Positions 1 to 7,467 of a stretch of DNA of 46,794 nucleotides are shown here, piece after piece; the stretch's first letter is position 1, and each line of letters opens with the position of its first letter. The notes beneath the pieces were generated by a model. It was not told the origin of the DNA and did no database searches. It saw nothing but the letters and a program-made list of their open reading frames with translations. The position numbers were made by a program, and so were the translations under genes. Origin of the DNA: Hydrogenophaga sp. (lineage in GTDB: Bacteria > Pseudomonadota > Gammaproteobacteria > Burkholderiales > Burkholderiaceae_C); contig NZ_WVZN01000031.1 in assembly GCF_011772445.1 (NCBI RefSeq), positions 1 to 46,794 on the forward strand. Reading direction: 5' to 3'.

Positions 1-957
1 TTCGGTGGGGCCCTGGCCTCGGGCAGCGCCGAGGGCGTGGCCATCGGTGCCACGGCCGGGGGCAATGCGGCTGAGCACAACTACCTCAACCACCTGGAGC
101 GCGCGACGCTGAACAAGGCCGACAAGGCCTGCAAGACCTCAGGCCAGCAATGCGACACGGCAGCAGCGCTCAAATACAAGGACGAACTCAGCGATCGACT
201 GCTGGCCAATGCCGTGGCCGCATGTGAGGGAGAGGCGTGCAACGACGCCGTCAACTTCATCAATCAGCAATTGATTGCGATGGGATGTACTGCGCCGCAG
301 GCCTGTCCTGATCAAACGACCCTGCTGGCGTACTGGAGCGTCGCGCAGCAAAAGGCGCAGGGACTCGAAGGGGTGTACCCCGAGACCTGGTTGCTCGACG
401 CCAAGGCGGCACTCGATCTGGGCAAGCTTGGCATCCGTGTGCTGGCGGGCAGTGGCAAGGGCAGCCTCGACGCGCTCAATGCACTGAGCAAGGCGTCTGC
501 CGATGATCTGGTCAAGGTCAACAACAATGCGCTTCGAGATGATTGGCAGCAGTTCGACCAGTTTCGAAAACCCGGTTCAACGCGTCCAGGCGGTGAATGG
601 GATTGGCAAGGACAGGCGCCCAACAATGGGGCTGTTCCGGGTACATCGAAAACTGCAACTGTCGAACAGGGCAGTACCCTTGATCGCTACGGCTCCAGAA
701 GTGGCGAGTATTTTTCCCCCGTCAACACGCCTCTGGAACAACGCGCACTTCCACCCGGAAAACAAGCCGATCCGTATGAGCAGTACTCCGTGCTCAAGCC
801 GTTTACGGTCATGGAAGAGAAGATCGCACCGGCATTTAATCAGCCGGGAGGTGGGGTGCAGATGCGGGCAATCATTCCTGAAGTCAAGGAAGGCTTCGCT
901 CGCATCGAAGAACTCATCCGTTACGGATATCTAAAGGATCCAAAGGTCAAGCCATGA
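1..957 (+). CDS. C-terminal part of a polymorphic secreted toxin (haemagglutinin/CdiA type) with a TNT-like NAD+-glycohydrolase domain
   Basis: The reading frame is open from the first base, so this is the 3' end of a gene that starts outside the window; 318 codons are visible. The first 30 residues are Gly/Ala-rich and end in NAAEHNYLNH, which resembles the VENN-type pretoxin region of CdiA/haemagglutinin proteins. A cysteine-containing linker follows (residues about 50-100). Residues about 224-312 fit the tuberculosis necrotizing toxin (TNT) fold: TLDRYGSRSGEYFSP, then TPLEQRALPP, then IAPAFNQPGGG, with Arg229, Arg248 and Gln281 (numbered from the first visible codon) at positions where TNT enzymes carry their active-site Arg and Gln. 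Known TNT enzymes hydrolyse NAD(P)+ in the target cell. Delivery by two-partner or contact-dependent secretion is inferred. The stop overlaps the next gene's ATG by four bases, the usual toxin-immunity arrangement. Confidence 0.85.
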   Translation, partial: FGGALASGSAEGVAIGATAGGNAAEHNYLNHLERATLNKADKACKTSGQQCDTAAALKYKDELSDRLLANAVAACEGEACNDAVNFINQQLIAMGCTAPQACPDQTTLLAYWSVAQQKAQGLEGVYPETWLLDAKAALDLGKLGIRVLAGSGKGSLDALNALSKASADDLVKVNNNALRDDWQQFDQFRKPGSTRPGGEWDWQGQAPNNGAVPGTSKTATVEQGSTLDRYGSRSGEYFSPVNTPLEQRALPPGKQADPYEQYSVLKPFTVMEEKIAPAFNQPGGGVQMRAIIPEVKEGFARIEELIRYGYLKDPKVKP

Positions 958-1298
958 ACATTCAATGGGACGATCGATACGAGTTTCCTCCGAGGGTTCC
1001 AGATCCTGATCCCGATTGGCCAATGAGGGAGCTTTCTGCTGAACTTCAGCGGTTAAAGGTAGATGTGGATGTGAGACTGCTAGGCGTTCCTGATGCATTT
1101 CCAGACGGGGGCTGGTGTATTCACAAAGAGGGCAATGTGTGGCTGGTTTATCACTCAGAACGGGGACGCCGATCCAGGCCCTCCTTGTTTACAAGTTCAT
1201 TTGACGCGGCCAACTTCTATCTTTGGATTCATGTGTGTGACCCCAGATCCGATAGCACATCTGTTGGGCGGTTGCCTCGATTGCACGGACGCTCCTGA
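954..1298 (+). CDS. Probable immunity protein for the TNT-like toxin
   Basis: This 114-codon gene starts at an ATG overlapping the toxin stop (ATGA), so it should be translated together with the toxin. The protein is small and soluble with no signal peptide. It begins with an aromatic and acidic stretch (WDDRYEFPP) and has a later segment, WLVYHSERG followed by F-x-S-S-F-D-A-A, of a kind common in small immunity proteins. Its role is inferred from position, because I cannot assign it to a named Imm family. The first 40 codons are duplicated at about 1586-1705. The last 20 or so residues (from about CDPRSD) look unlike the rest, and the downstream DNA is a cassette fragment, so the C-terminus may have been replaced by recombination. 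Confidence 0.65.
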   Translation: MNIQWDDRYEFPPRVPDPDPDWPMRELSAELQRLKVDVDVRLLGVPDAFPDGGWCIHKEGNVWLVYHSERGRRSRPSLFTSSFDAANFYLWIHVCDPRSDSTSVGRLPRLHGRS

Positions 1299-1750
1299 TC
1301 GCGCACCTGGGCTCCAGCGACAGCGTCAAGCAACGCCTTGTGTCCATGGCCGGCGCCGGGATCGTGCAGGGGCTGATCGACAACCTGCAGTTCTCCGGCA
1401 AGGCCCTCAAGGACATCGGCCTGAACGACGGCATGGGCGCCTACTTCGGCAAGCAGTTCATCGAACACGCGGGCCGGGCCAGTGCCAACGCGCTGCTGCT
1501 GGGCACGCCGCTGGACAAGGCGCTAGAAGGCGCGCCGGCGAGCAGCCTGCTGAGCACGGGCACGGCCTTCGGCGCGGACGCGATCGGTCAATGGGACAAC
1601 CGATACGAATTTCCTTCGCAACTCCCCGATCCTGGCTGGAGCTTGCGTGAGCTCGCGGCTGAACTCCAGAGGCTCAAGCTTGATGTGGACGCGCGTCCAC
1701 CGGGAGTTGCCCAGGTGAACTACGAACGACAAACGCCAACAACCCGATGA
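1256..1750 (+). pseudogene. Orphan toxin-cassette fragment: haemagglutinin piece fused in frame to a truncated immunity gene copy
   Basis: The frame opens after a TAG at 1253; a GTG at 1340 is the first plausible start, but no good ribosome binding site was seen. Residues up to about base 1585 look like the conserved Gly/Ala-rich body of a CdiA/haemagglutinin protein (for example RLVSMAGAGIVQG and STGTAFGADAIG), the sort of sequence expected just upstream of the toxin at the window's left edge. The frame then runs without a break into QWDNRYEFPSQLPDPGW, a diverged copy of the start of the immunity protein at 954. After about 40 immunity codons the similarity stops, and the frame ends at 1750. 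This is read as debris of displaced toxin-immunity modules, not a working protein. Confidence 0.7.
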
Positions 1751-1977
1751 TCGTCACGTCAACCCGAAGCGCCATCGTCTGGAAAACCGAAGACGGTGAC
1801 ACCATCACCTTCTACGGCGAGTGGACCGTCACACCCAAGTTCTACTTGTCGTCGGAATATCGCTGTACGCCGCGTCGCGACTCGCAGGCGCAGTTGAGCG
1901 GCGACGAAGTGAACAAGGAACGCCGCAAGATGATGGAGGAGGCGCAGCGCCTGGGTTGGGTGGTTGTCGACCGCTAG
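1747..1977 (+). CDS. Small Imm74-like orphan immunity protein
   Basis: A 76-codon gene from an ATG that overlaps the end of the preceding fragment. The layout resembles the Imm74 family as I remember it: an N-terminal beta strand (MIVTSTRSAIVW), a polar turn (TEDGDTITFYGEW), a strand with aromatic residues (KFYLSSEY), then a charged helix (SGDEVNKERRKMMEEAQR) and a short end. There is no clear ribosome binding site before the ATG, so expression may depend on upstream translation or may be lost. No toxin gene sits immediately upstream, which makes it an orphan immunity gene, probably left behind by cassette exchange. Family assignment is from pattern memory only. Confidence 0.5.
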   Translation: MIVTSTRSAIVWKTEDGDTITFYGEWTVTPKFYLSSEYRCTPRRDSQAQLSGDEVNKERRKMMEEAQRLGWVVVDR

Positions 1978-2189
1978 GGAAGGCCTGAAGAGCCCAAACC
2001 CCATGGTGTGAGCGGGCCCGCTCATGCAGGACCTCAAGGCTCGCTAAGAAGCCATGACGCTGCGACCGTGAGCCCCTCTCGCCGTGCCGATTTGCAGCAC
2101 GATCCTTGCCCGCAGCAGGCACCCTGCCCTCACTCGGCGACCCGTGTTCGTTGCCTGTCCCCGATGGTCAAATTTCTGGATGTGTTGCC

Positions 2190-2570
2190 ATGAGCTCACG
2201 CGCGCATTTCATTGCCCTGAGAACCTTGCGCGAAGGCCATACGCTTGCAGCTTCAGTGGAACCGATCCGCAACGGTTGCTTGGCATGGGTGGGAGTTCAT
2301 CCGCTCAATTCCAATTGGCAATCCACCCGGGAGCTTTTGCGCGCGCATGGCCAAACGATGTCGTTGATGCCGAGCCGTGTCCATCACCTGCAACGGTTCG
2401 AGGTCTATCGCACTTTGATAGAGCGGGACATATGGTTGGCAACGACGGACGTACTGGGCAAAACCAGCGCCTTTGCGTATGACGAGGAGGAGCTGATTTC
2501 CAAGCTGGCTGCATGGGGGGTGCGGCTTGAACAACTCGTTTCACCACGCGAGGTGGGCTATCCGATCTGA
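2190..2570 (+). CDS. Hypothetical protein in the toxin-immunity region
   Basis: A 126-residue protein with no signal peptide or membrane segment. The frame is open further upstream, but the ATG at 2190 is preferred because the residues before it are low-complexity and the coding character begins with SSRAHFIALRTLREGH. The body alternates short hydrophobic strands with polar helices (for example WVGVHPLNSNW, FEVYRTLIERDIWLATTDV, YDEEELISKLAAWGV). I do not recognise the family. Its size, its lower GC at third codon positions and its place behind a polymorphic toxin locus suggest another immunity-type or cargo gene, but nothing in the sequence proves this. The preceding 212 bases (1978-2189) hold no convincing gene. 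Confidence 0.55.
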   Translation: MSSRAHFIALRTLREGHTLAASVEPIRNGCLAWVGVHPLNSNWQSTRELLRAHGQTMSLMPSRVHHLQRFEVYRTLIERDIWLATTDVLGKTSAFAYDEEELISKLAAWGVRLEQLVSPREVGYPI

Positions 2571-2602
2571 TGGCATCCGCGCCACCTGGATGTCTGCGGG
2601 GC

Positions 2603-4299
2603 TCAATTTTCAGGCATGCCCAACTCTCGCATCGCTTTGGCCACGCGCTGACGCCCGGGGCTTTCTTCGCTTCCCATGGACAGGTAGGAAGACACGGTCA
2701 GGTCCGGCGTCTCGATGAGCAACTCACCCACGGTGTCCTTGCCTTCCCTGATATGTCCCAGCTCCACTTGGGCTGTCAACAGCAAGCGCAGAGTGGGCAC
2801 GTGGCGCCTGAGGGCCCTCAAGGATTTTCGGCCGCAGGCAAGCGCCTGCTTTGGCTGGTGGTTTGCCAGCAGGGCATTGCCCATCAGAAGGTCGAAGAAG
2901 TACTGCAAGGGGTCGACAGGAGAGAGGGAGCACGCGAAGTTCGCTTCGGTTACGGCCCAGGCACTGGAGTCCCACATGGACGAATACAGACTCCTAAATA
3001 GCCAAGCCATGGGCTCGCTGGGGTTGGCCTCAATGGCCGAGTCGAGACACTTGCTCGCTTTCCGGGGGTTACCCAACAACTGGCAATGTATGTAGCCTTC
3101 CACGGCCAGGGCCATGGCGTTGCCAGGCTCGGCATCCAACGCACGCTGTGTCTGTTCACGCGCTTGCCGAATGTCGCTCGCCACGCAGCGACTTCTGCCT
3201 TGGACCACATTCAAGGCGTGCCACAGGCCGAGCCAGGCCCTGGGAGGGGCGAGGCGCCGATGCCTCGAGATCAGCTCGGTCAATGCTTCGCGTCCGCGCT
3301 CAAAAGCTGCCCCCGAATGGCTATATCCCATCGACATGCCTGCCAGCATGAGGTGGCTGCTGTCCAGACTGGGCAGTGGGCGCGTCACGGGTGGGCCGGC
3401 TTGCACGTTGGCGATGTGGCGCGCCACGGTTTGTGCCAACCCGTGCAACAACTCGCTCTGCTCCTGAAGCAGGTCGTCCAGCGGTTGTTGAAACTCTCCT
3501 TTCCATAGCAGTGCGTGGCTACGGGCCAAGGTCAGTTCGGCTGTCGCGATCAGTTGGCGGTCGCGAACGCGGTAGCGGCCCGACATGACGTACGTGGCGC
3601 CTAGGTGGTTCTCGATGTCGTCGAGCTTCTTGCTGTCGCGCAAGGCGGAGGTGGACTGCCGGGAAATCACCCGCAAGCCGATGCTGCGAGACAAACGCGA
3701 AATCACCCCTTCGGCAATCAATTCGCCGATTACCTCGGGCATCGTTTGAGGGGCGTCTGCTCGGAAGGGCATGATGGCCAAGCCCGGACGGATGTCACCG
3801 TGCGCTGCGGTCGATCCATCATCAGGGCGTTCGTGCCTGGGATGGGCACGAAACAATCGCACGCGCTCGTCGGACCCTACCCACTCGCCGCAGTCTTCCA
3901 GATCCGCGTCAGGGCCATTGGCCAACCTGTCGCGCAGCAGATCGGTGATCAGGACCTCGCCCGGTCCGGCCAACGCGCTCAGATTGATGGTCAAGTGCAC
4001 ATCCTGATCTGCCGGTTCTCGCTCGCCGTAAGAGTAGCGGGGCAGATGGGCGGCGGCGCGCAGGCGCAATCGCGGGTGCGTGCCGGTGTCCCCGTTCATG
4101 GAGTCCGCCAACTGATGCAATGCGAAAGCGGCCTGCAGTGGGCATCTGCTGTCCAACGTCGCCACTGTTCCACGAGGGGATGGTGCGCGCCCAACGCACT
4201 GTGTCCGGGTTCAGCCATGCCCATCGCCAGAAGAAGGCGTTCCTGGCATTGGCGGCTTGGACGTATGGGCATGGTGGCTCTCATGAAATCCTGCCGCAT
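2603..4299 (-). pseudogene. Decayed tandem copy of the cyclase-like/TolB-like/TPR protein, broken by a deletion and frameshift
   Basis: This is a paralogue of the neighbouring gene at 4343-6115. From about base 4140 down to 2603 the two proteins match almost end to end: cyclase-like remnant, TolB-like domain (RPGLAIMPFRADAP), then TPR-like helices (for example NAMALAVEGYIHCQLLGNP). The matching start also exists, but in another frame: an ATG at 4297-4299 leads through QERLLLAMGMAEPG and HPLVEQWRRWTADAH. At about 4135-4145 roughly 25 codons present in the paralogue, including the H-Q-G-L-M-M-E-F segment, are missing and the frame shifts, so QAAFALHQLADSM resumes in a different frame. A GTG at 4165 could start a 520-residue shortened protein, but without evidence of a ribosome binding site. 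Called a pseudogene; a truncated but expressed protein remains possible. Confidence 0.7.
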
Positions 4300-4342
4300 G
4301 GATGGCTGGTTTGACTCGGATTCAGTGGCGTGCCTGAGGCGT

Positions 4343-6115
4343 TCACGTTTCAGGTAGGCCCAATAGGCGCATCGCGGTGGCGGTCCGCTGGCGAATGGGG
4401 CTTTCTTGGCTACCCATGGAGAGGTATGAAGACACGGTCAGCTCCGGCGCTTCGGCTCGTATCTGTGCCATGGTTGCCTTTCCTTCTTCGATTCGCCCGC
4501 TTTCCGCGTAGGCCGTCAGCAGCAGGCGCAGAGTGGGAATATGGTGCTTGTGAGCCCTCAGGGACAGGCGGCCACACTCGATCGCCTGTTCCAATTTGCG
4601 GTCAGCCAGCAGGGCATTGCACGTCAACAGGTCAAAGAAATACTGCAAGGGATCGACCGGCGAGAGCGAGCGAGCGACATACGCCTCGGTCACCGCCAGG
4701 GAGCTGGAACCCCACATGCTCGAGAGGAGGCTCTTGAACAGCCAAGCCATGGGTTCACTGGGATTGGCTTCGATGGCCGAAGTGAGGTAGCTTCTCGCGT
4801 GCTGAGGGCTGCCCAACAACTGGCATTGGATGTACCCCTCGACCGCCAGTGCCATTGCATTGTTGGGCTCGGCTTGTAGTGCGCGCAGCGTCTGCTCGCG
4901 CGCCTGTTTGATGTCGCGGGCTACGTTGCCGCTTGTGCCCTTGACCACGTTCAAGGCATGCCACATTGCCAGCCACGCGCGGGGCAGCGCGTGCTCGGGA
5001 TGACGGTGGGCTAGCGTGGTCAAGGCGTTGTGCCCGTGAGCGAAGGCTCTGCTCGAATGGCTGTGAACCATCGACACGCCGGCCAGCATGAGGACGCTGC
5101 TGTCCAGACTCGGCAGTGGACGCGTCAAGGCATGGCTCACTTGGGCCTTGCCCAGGGCCTGCGCCACCGTGCGGGCCAACTCATGCAGCAGTTCGCTTTG
5201 TTCTTGCAGCAGGTCGTTCAGCGCGTGTTGCAACTGGCCCTTCCACAGCAGGGCGTGGCTTCTCGCCTCGGCGAGTTCGGCGGTGACGACCAGCCTGTTG
5301 TTGCGGATGCTGTAGCTACCAGACAGGATGAAGGTGGCGCCCAGGTGTCGTTCGATCTCGGCGAGCTCGCCACTGCCACGCAGGGCGGAGGTGGACTGAC
5401 GCGCAATCACACGCAAGCCGATGCTGTGCGAGAGGCGCGCTATCACGCCGTCGGCGATGAGTTCGCCGAGTATCCAGTGTTTGACTTCTGGCACGCTGGC
5501 CTGAAAAGGGATGACAGCCAAGGCCGGGCGAAGGTCGTTGTTTGCTGTAGCAAGGCGTTCAGGGGCTGCTTCGTGTTTCGGGTGGGCCCGGAACAGGCGA
5601 ACAGGTTGGGCAAACGATTCCACCCAATGGCCCAGGTCCTCGAAATCCGCGTCGAGCCCATTGGCCAGCCGGTCACGCAGTTCCGCCGTGACCAGGAATT
5701 CGCCGGGCTCGGCCAATGCAGTCAGCTCAGAGGTCAGCTGCACGTCACGATCGATAGGCTCCCGCTGACCGTGGCCGTAGCTCGCCAGATGGGCTCCGGC
5801 ACGCAGTTGCAGTTGCTTCGACGCATCGGCTCGCGCGTTCAAGGCATCGGCCAACTGATTCAGTGCAAAGGCCGCTTGGATGCAGTGGCGCGCGTCGGCG
5901 AACTCCATCATCAGCCCCTGGTGCGTTTGCCTGACGACGTGGCCCTTGTGGTGCGACAGCAGTTGCCAGTACGCATCGCCCGCCCAATGCTGCAGTCGTT
6001 CCACAAGTGGATCGGTTCCGCCCCAGACGCCTGGCGTGCTGTCGGCCACGTCCATGGCCATCAGAGGGCGTTCCTCGACCCGGGGACTGGGAAAAGGGGT
6101 GTGTGCTGCATTCAT
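4343..6115 (-). CDS. Regulatory protein with degenerate class III cyclase domain, TolB-like domain and TPR repeats
   Basis: A 590-residue protein. Residues about 15-180 follow the class III adenylate/guanylate cyclase pattern. The first metal-binding Asp seems kept (AMDVADSTPG, Asp22), but the usual G-D-G-x-x-x-x-F motif reads HQGLMMEF, so the second metal Asp is lost and catalysis is unlikely. Residues about 190-330 resemble the N-terminal TolB-like domain often fused to such cyclases (LAVIPFQASVP, GLRVIARQSTSALRG, HLGATFILSGSY). The remainder is helical TPR-type sequence (NAMALAVEGYIQCQLLG, SAIEANPSEPMAW). No membrane segment was found. A sensing or scaffold role is inferred. It starts nine bases after the stop of a 63-codon gene with a strong ribosome binding site and is followed by its own decayed copy, forming one minus-strand operon. 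Confidence 0.8.
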   Translation of the reverse strand: MNAAHTPFPSPRVEERPLMAMDVADSTPGVWGGTDPLVERLQHWAGDAYWQLLSHHKGHVVRQTHQGLMMEFADARHCIQAAFALNQLADALNARADASKQLQLRAGAHLASYGHGQREPIDRDVQLTSELTALAEPGEFLVTAELRDRLANGLDADFEDLGHWVESFAQPVRLFRAHPKHEAAPERLATANNDLRPALAVIPFQASVPEVKHWILGELIADGVIARLSHSIGLRVIARQSTSALRGSGELAEIERHLGATFILSGSYSIRNNRLVVTAELAEARSHALLWKGQLQHALNDLLQEQSELLHELARTVAQALGKAQVSHALTRPLPSLDSSVLMLAGVSMVHSHSSRAFAHGHNALTTLAHRHPEHALPRAWLAMWHALNVVKGTSGNVARDIKQAREQTLRALQAEPNNAMALAVEGYIQCQLLGSPQHARSYLTSAIEANPSEPMAWLFKSLLSSMWGSSSLAVTEAYVARSLSPVDPLQYFFDLLTCNALLADRKLEQAIECGRLSLRAHKHHIPTLRLLLTAYAESGRIEEGKATMAQIRAEAPELTVSSYLSMGSQESPIRQRTATAMRLLGLPET

Positions 6116-6124
6116 GGTGCGGCT

Positions 6125-6316
6125 TCAGGACGGAACGCGGAGGGTTGTCGTGATCAGCGGTTCGCTGGTACCGCAACGCAGCAGGACCAGATGCAGGGAT
6201 CCTCGCCGGTGCTCGAGGGAAATCCGCTTGGCGGCTGTCGCACTTCGGGCTGAAAGCACAGCAGACGACGTGACTTCGTAGGCATTCAAGCGATGGCTGG
6301 ATGGCGCAAATTGCAC
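6125..6316 (-). CDS. Small protein gene leading the cyclase-like/TPR operon
   Basis: A 63-codon frame with a GTG start at 6314-6316. Its support is the near-ideal ribosome binding site AGGGGGAG (6321-6328, minus strand) four bases before the GTG, and its stop only nine bases before the ATG of the next gene, which itself has no good binding site. Translational coupling is therefore likely. The product is basic, Ser/Ala-rich and mostly polar (for example SSAVLSARSATAAKRISLEH), with a short hydrophobic stretch LHLVLLRCG. I do not recognise it. It may be a real small protein or a leader reading frame that sets expression of the TPR protein. Confidence 0.5.
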   Translation of the reverse strand: MQFAPSSHRLNAYEVTSSAVLSARSATAAKRISLEHRRGSLHLVLLRCGTSEPLITTTLRVPS

Positions 6317-6399
6317 GGTACTCCCCCTTGATGGTCTGATCGACCCGGCTCGCGAGCGAGCCAGTCTAGTCCCTTCTTTGAAATTTTCAGGAGATTCTG
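6317..6399 (+). promoter_or_regulatory. Divergent intergenic region between two accessory operons
   Basis: These 83 bases separate the minus-strand operon (first start at 6316) from the plus-strand operon (first ATG at 6400), so promoters for both should lie here or just inside the flanking frames. A good plus-strand ribosome binding site AGGAG occupies 6389-6393, six bases before the ATG. The inverted motif GGCTCGCGAGCGAGCC lies at about 6348-6363. No promoter hexamers stand out convincingly. Confidence 0.45.
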
Positions 6400-6642
6400 A
6401 TGAACATCACGCAAAGCTCATCCCAAGGTCGTTCCTCGGCAAGCAAGGCCGTCATTGGTGGTGGCAGCATCACCACGAAGGCTGTTGCTGAACATGTGCG
6501 CAAGACAAAGGCCGAGGCGGATTTGCGCGCACCCAGGAACCAACCGCCCAGCAGGTCGGCAGTCATCGGTGGAGGCAGTGTCACCACACCAGCTGTAGCC
6601 GCGCATCTGCGACAGACAATCCCGGCAACCAGCCAGCGCTGA
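6400..6642 (+). CDS. 80-residue protein with two internal 20-residue repeats
   Basis: ATG with AGGAG six bases upstream. The protein is Ser/Thr/Ala-rich and basic, without signal peptide or membrane segment. Residues 17-36 (AVIGGGSITTKAVAEHVRKT) and 54-73 (AVIGGGSVTTPAVAAHLRQT) are near-identical repeats spaced 37 residues apart, joined by a charged linker with APRNQPP. The DNA copies differ mostly at third codon positions, which argues that selection has kept the protein sequence. The next gene, a DUF6065-like protein, starts 25 bases later. I do not know this family. A short repeated Gly-rich motif beside an uncharacterised partner could be a peptide precursor, a repeat-binding adaptor or a small structural protein; none is demonstrated. 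Confidence 0.7.
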   Translation: MNITQSSSQGRSSASKAVIGGGSITTKAVAEHVRKTKAEADLRAPRNQPPSRSAVIGGGSVTTPAVAAHLRQTIPATSQR

Positions 6643-6667
6643 ATCCCGCCCGAGAAAGTCCCACACC

Positions 6668-7450
6668 ATGCCCACGCAGCCGGACAGGCAACCGACCCCC
6701 ACCATCAGGTTCCACCGCATCTATCCGGCTGCCATCCCGCCCATGCGGGCCGACAAGTCCGCCCTGGGCCTGATGCCCACGATGGCTTACCGCCATTGCG
6801 AGGCCATGCGAGTGGCCTCTTCTTTCGGTTGGTACGCCTTTCCGGCGGAGGAGATCTGCCTCCGCTGGAATGGCTCCGACGTTTTCGTCAAGGAAGACGG
6901 CCATTGGCAGCCGCTGGTGCGCACCGAGCTGCCAGGGTTTGCCGACTACTGGAACGCGCACGCGCCCGAGGACCTGGTGGATCTGTCGCCGCCGTTCCTG
7001 ACGCGTTTGCAGCTGCCCGGCCTGGTGCAGGTCTGGACCGGCCTGCTGTGCAGCACCGCCCCCGGCTGGAGCGTGCTGGTGCGCCCGCCCAGCAACATGC
7101 GGGGCAGCTTTCTGTATTCACCCTACGAGGGCATCGTGGAGACCGACCGTTACCAGCCGTGCCCTCTGTTCATGAACATCCAGCTGGTGGCCACCGATGT
7201 GGACATCGTGCTGCCCAAGACAGTGCCGTTGCTGCAGGTGCAGCCCCTGCTGCGCGAGACGTACGATGAGCGTGCGCACACCTCGCAGGAGGTGGACGGC
7301 CTGGGCGTGCAGGAAGACGGCCAGCCCGCCCTGAGGCCGGAAGAGTGGCAGGCGTACCGGCGAACCATCCGCGTCGAGACCGAGGGACAGCCCGCCGAGG
7401 CGGGCCACTACGCCCCCGACTCAAGGAAGCGCGGCAAGTCCGGCGACTGA
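6668..7450 (+). CDS. DUF6065-like protein
   Basis: A 260-residue soluble protein. It carries the pattern I associate with DUF6065: an early Y-R-x-C-E-A-M-R-V-A-x-x-F-GW segment, a W-N-G, a central GLVQVWTGLLC strand, APGWSVLVRPPSNMRG, then YSPYEGIVETDRY and a following FMNIQL strand. The C-terminal 60 residues are polar and basic and may be disordered (ends SRKRGKSGD). The function of the family is not known to me. It is the second gene of a unit with the repeat protein at 6400. No strong ribosome binding site precedes its ATG, so coupling with the upstream gene is plausible. Confidence 0.6.
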   Translation: MPTQPDRQPTPTIRFHRIYPAAIPPMRADKSALGLMPTMAYRHCEAMRVASSFGWYAFPAEEICLRWNGSDVFVKEDGHWQPLVRTELPGFADYWNAHAPEDLVDLSPPFLTRLQLPGLVQVWTGLLCSTAPGWSVLVRPPSNMRGSFLYSPYEGIVETDRYQPCPLFMNIQLVATDVDIVLPKTVPLLQVQPLLRETYDERAHTSQEVDGLGVQEDGQPALRPEEWQAYRRTIRVETEGQPAEAGHYAPDSRKRGKSGD

Positions 7451-7467
7451 GTGGCGGCGGGCGCGGC

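Noticed and set aside
1978..2189. Short open frames between the Imm74-like gene and the 2190 gene
   Set aside because: They lack ribosome binding sites and their translations are low-complexity; no gene can be supported.
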